Assembly: GCA_041608535.1 (NCBI GenBank) | Contig: JBFISM010000079.1 | Coordinates: 1-16,776 of the forward strand | Direction: 5' to 3' | Source of the DNA: JBFISM01 sp041608535 | Lineage (GTDB): Bacteria; Actinomycetota; Acidimicrobiia; Spongiisociales; UBA5794 | DNA length: 16,776 nucleotides | In this document: positions 15,552 to 16,776 of the stretch, one piece after another | Position numbering within the stretch: position 1 is the first letter of the stretch | How the letters are laid out: each line of letters starts with the position of its first letter | The notes under the pieces: generated by a model | What the model was told of the DNA's origin: nothing | What the model saw: only the letters and a program-made list of their open reading frames with translations | Database searches by the model: none | Position numbers and translations under genes: made by a program

Positions 15552-15803
15552 TCAACGGTGCCGCACCACGACATCGGCCAGACTGGAGACGGTCCCCAGG
15601 TCGGTGACTTCGAGATCCTGCAGCTCGATCGCAACCCCGAAGCGATCGCTCATGGCCGACAGGAGCCTGACGACGTCCATGGAATCGAGATAGCCCTCCC
15701 GGATGAGGTGGACGTCGTGGTCGGGGACGTCGACATCCAACTCACTCGAAAAGATCTCACGGATCCCGACCATGACCTCCTCGGTGGTCACCAGTGCTCC
15801 CAT
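15552..15803 (-). CDS. Acyl/peptidyl carrier protein
   Basis: 83 aa, acidic, typical four-helix carrier protein size. GYLDSMDVVRLL (37-48) is the phosphopantetheine site, with Ser41 as the attachment residue. The rest follows the family pattern (DRFGVAIE, then a DLGTVSSLADVV helix). The frame is open upstream to 15968, but that part is Arg/Ser-rich and unlike any carrier; the ATG at 15803 has a GGAG site 10 nt upstream and starts where the family normally starts. It needs a phosphopantetheinyl transferase from elsewhere. It is encoded just before the adenylation enzyme, which should load it. The pair resembles DltC/DltA logic or discrete A-PCP pairs that make aminoacyl thioesters for transfer. 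Confidence 0.9.
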   Translation of the reverse strand: MGALVTTEEVMVGIREIFSSELDVDVPDHDVHLIREGYLDSMDVVRLLSAMSDRFGVAIELQDLEVTDLGTVSSLADVVVRHR

Positions 15804-16113
15804 CGTTCGTCTGCTCCATTCCTGGCTCGCAAGCGCGGACTCATTGGGGATGCCCAAGCACGATCGATCCCGCTCACAACCCACGATCGCCTGCGCCGGA
15901 CACGTCCTGGAGGATCCCCCTCGCCGGCGCAACCGACTCCCTTCGGTTGCGGTGTGATCGTACCGCATGGAGCGGCCCTGCCGGGACGCGGCACCCGGTG
16001 TCGCCGGTGGAACGGAGTGGAGTGCTCGTGCTGCGCTGCGAAATGTTTCCCTCCCCGATTTGGGAGACTCGTGTTAGCGTGGCGGCCCGAACTGTGCGAC
16101 CCACGACTCATTC
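15804..16113. other. Divergent intergenic region with dyads
   Basis: 310 bp between the carrier-protein gene (leftward) and the acyltransferase (rightward). It must hold promoters for both, but I found no convincing -35/-10 pair. It contains an 18-bp imperfect dyad at 15949-15966 (GCGGT...ACCGC arms with a GATC centre), a possible operator shared by both directions, and a small inverted repeat CTCCC/GGGAG at 16051-16066 just upstream of the acyltransferase. Confidence 0.35.
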
Positions 16114-16572
16114 ATGCTTCGCCAACTAAAAGACCGCGTCCTCCAACTCCTGGCTCTGTACGTCCCAGGTGCTACCACCTCGCGAGTGTGGTTGCATCGC
16201 CGGCGCGGCGTGCAGATCGGCGACAGGGTGTTCATCGGGACTGCGGCCATCCTCGAAACCGAACGTCCCGATCTCATCTCGATCGGCGACGATGTCACGA
16301 TTGGAATCCGTGCGGTCATCGTCGCTCATTTCAAGGGGTCGTTCGGTGTCACCATCGAGGACGACGTCTTCCTCGGCCCCGGTGTGATCGTCTTGCCCGG
16401 GGTGAAGATCGGCGAAGGGGCCGTCGTGACGGCCGGCAGCGTCGTCACCAAGACCGTGAGACCGCACACCATCGTTCAAGGCAACCCAGCACGTCCGATC
16501 GCGCGTTGTGAGGTGCCGCTCACGGAGGACGTGTCATTCGATGAGTTTCAAAAGCACGTCCAGCCGCTGTGA
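16114..16572 (+). CDS. Left-handed beta-helix (hexapeptide) acyltransferase
   Basis: 152 aa with repeated I-G-x-x hexapeptides (VQIGDRVFIG at 33-42, ISIGDDVTIG 55-64, VTIEDDVFLG 79-88, VKIGEGAVV 97-105) ending in GNPARPIA (123-130), typical of WcaF/maltose-type O-acetyltransferases. AHFKG places a His (72) where the catalytic His of this family is expected. It would transfer acetyl from acetyl-CoA to a sugar in the cytoplasm. It lacks the FTN/PR signature of WbpD-type N-acetyltransferases, so it probably does not complete the WbpB/E pathway. The ATG at 16114 is the first possible start after an in-frame stop; no good ribosome-binding site is seen. Ends 62 bp before the right truncated gene. 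Confidence 0.85.
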   Translation: MLRQLKDRVLQLLALYVPGATTSRVWLHRRRGVQIGDRVFIGTAAILETERPDLISIGDDVTIGIRAVIVAHFKGSFGVTIEDDVFLGPGVIVLPGVKIGEGAVVTAGSVVTKTVRPHTIVQGNPARPIARCEVPLTEDVSFDEFQKHVQPL

Positions 16573-16634
16573 TGTACGGGACCGACGAGCGACCGACCAC
16601 AGCGCGCCGTGCGGGCGCATCGAGGGGTCGCGTC

Positions 16635-16776
16635 ATGCGTAGGCGGTTGTTGGTGGTTGTGGTGTGTTTGGTGGTGGGGGTTGGGGTGTTTGTTGGGGTG
16701 GGTGCGGTGTCTGGGGTTGCGGTGGCTGGGAGTGGTGGTGGTGTGGGGGAGGCGTTGACGTGGGCTCCTCCTGAGG
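16635..16776 (+). CDS. Secreted protein, 5' end only (partial)
   Basis: The ATG at 16635 follows a GAGGGG ribosome-binding site and opens a frame that runs off the window after 47 codons. It encodes MRRRLLVVVV, a long Val/Gly/Leu hydrophobic core, a VAVA-G cleavage site and a Gly/Ser stretch ending TWAPPE. This is a clear Sec signal peptide; the mature domain is not visible. The sequence from the second base of the start codon onward is identical to that of the left-end gene, so the two are close paralogues reading away from the polysaccharide locus. Codons are heavily GTG, GTT, TTG, GGG, unlike the GTC/CTC/GGC preference of the genes between. Confidence 0.75.
   Translation, partial: MRRRLLVVVVCLVVGVGVFVGVGAVSGVAVAGSGGGVGEALTWAPPE
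16636..16776. repeat. Right copy of 141-bp inverted terminal repeat
   Basis: Exact reverse complement of bases 1-141. The identity starts at the second base of the ATG of the secreted-protein gene and runs to the window end; upstream of it the two flanks are unrelated. Confidence 0.97.

Noticed and set aside
16114..16572. WbpD-type UDP-sugar N-acetyltransferase completing the 657-2962 pathway
   Set aside because: The beta-helix fold fits, but the protein is shorter and lacks the FTN/PR region expected of WbpD, resembling WcaF-type O-acetyltransferases instead.
1..16776. Transposon with 141-bp terminal inverted repeats
   Set aside because: No transposase or recombinase is present, the repeats are coding signal-peptide sequence, and identity begins at a start codon. 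Paralogous genes and a contig break explain them better.

Overview
This is a GC-rich (roughly 60-65%) bacterial window holding a compact Wzx/Wzy-type surface polysaccharide locus. High GC, GTG/TTG starts, leaderless-looking 5' regions and proteins made to work in a single-membrane envelope suggest an actinobacterium, possibly an uncultured Acidimicrobiia-like lineage. That placement is an inference from composition and protein style only; no rRNA or marker gene is present.

Layout. Both ends carry the same 141-bp sequence in inverted orientation. Each copy encodes the first ~47 residues of a secreted protein reading outward, so the window is bounded by two truncated paralogous genes. From the left: a non-coding stretch with a hairpin and a likely promoter; a two-gene nucleotide-sugar unit (DegT-type aminotransferase and Gfo/Idh/MocA dehydrogenase, 657-2962) closed by a terminator-like hairpin; then a tightly packed seven-gene operon (3229-13794) with overlaps or gaps of at most a few bases: a chain-length (PCP/Wzz-like) protein with an unusual secreted N-terminal domain, a MurJ-like flippase, a Wzy/WaaL-like polymerase, a GT4 glycosyltransferase, a PglC-like phosphoglycosyl transferase, a two-domain Gfo/Idh-SDR fusion, and a NodB-like deacetylase-family protein. 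Facing it is a minus-strand pair, a carrier protein and a free-standing amino-acid adenylation enzyme (15803 to 13787). Divergent from that pair is a small hexapeptide acyltransferase (16114-16572), then the right-hand truncated secreted gene.

How the genes may work together (inference). The phosphoglycosyl transferase would load the first sugar-phosphate on undecaprenyl phosphate. The GT4 enzyme, plus transferases not in the window, would extend it. The aminotransferase, dehydrogenase and fusion oxidoreductase would supply amino- or deoxy-sugars. The MurJ-like protein would flip the lipid-linked unit, the Wzy-like protein would polymerise it, and the PCP protein would set chain length. The deacetylase, acyltransferase and adenylation/carrier pair are candidates for decorating the glycan, possibly with an aminoacyl group carried on a phosphopantetheine arm. 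The most unusual points are that carrier/adenylation pair inside a glycan locus, the Gfo-SDR fusion, the PCP protein with a signal-peptide domain, and the inverted paralogous gene starts that flank the whole block.

No tRNA, rRNA, CRISPR array or transposase was seen.
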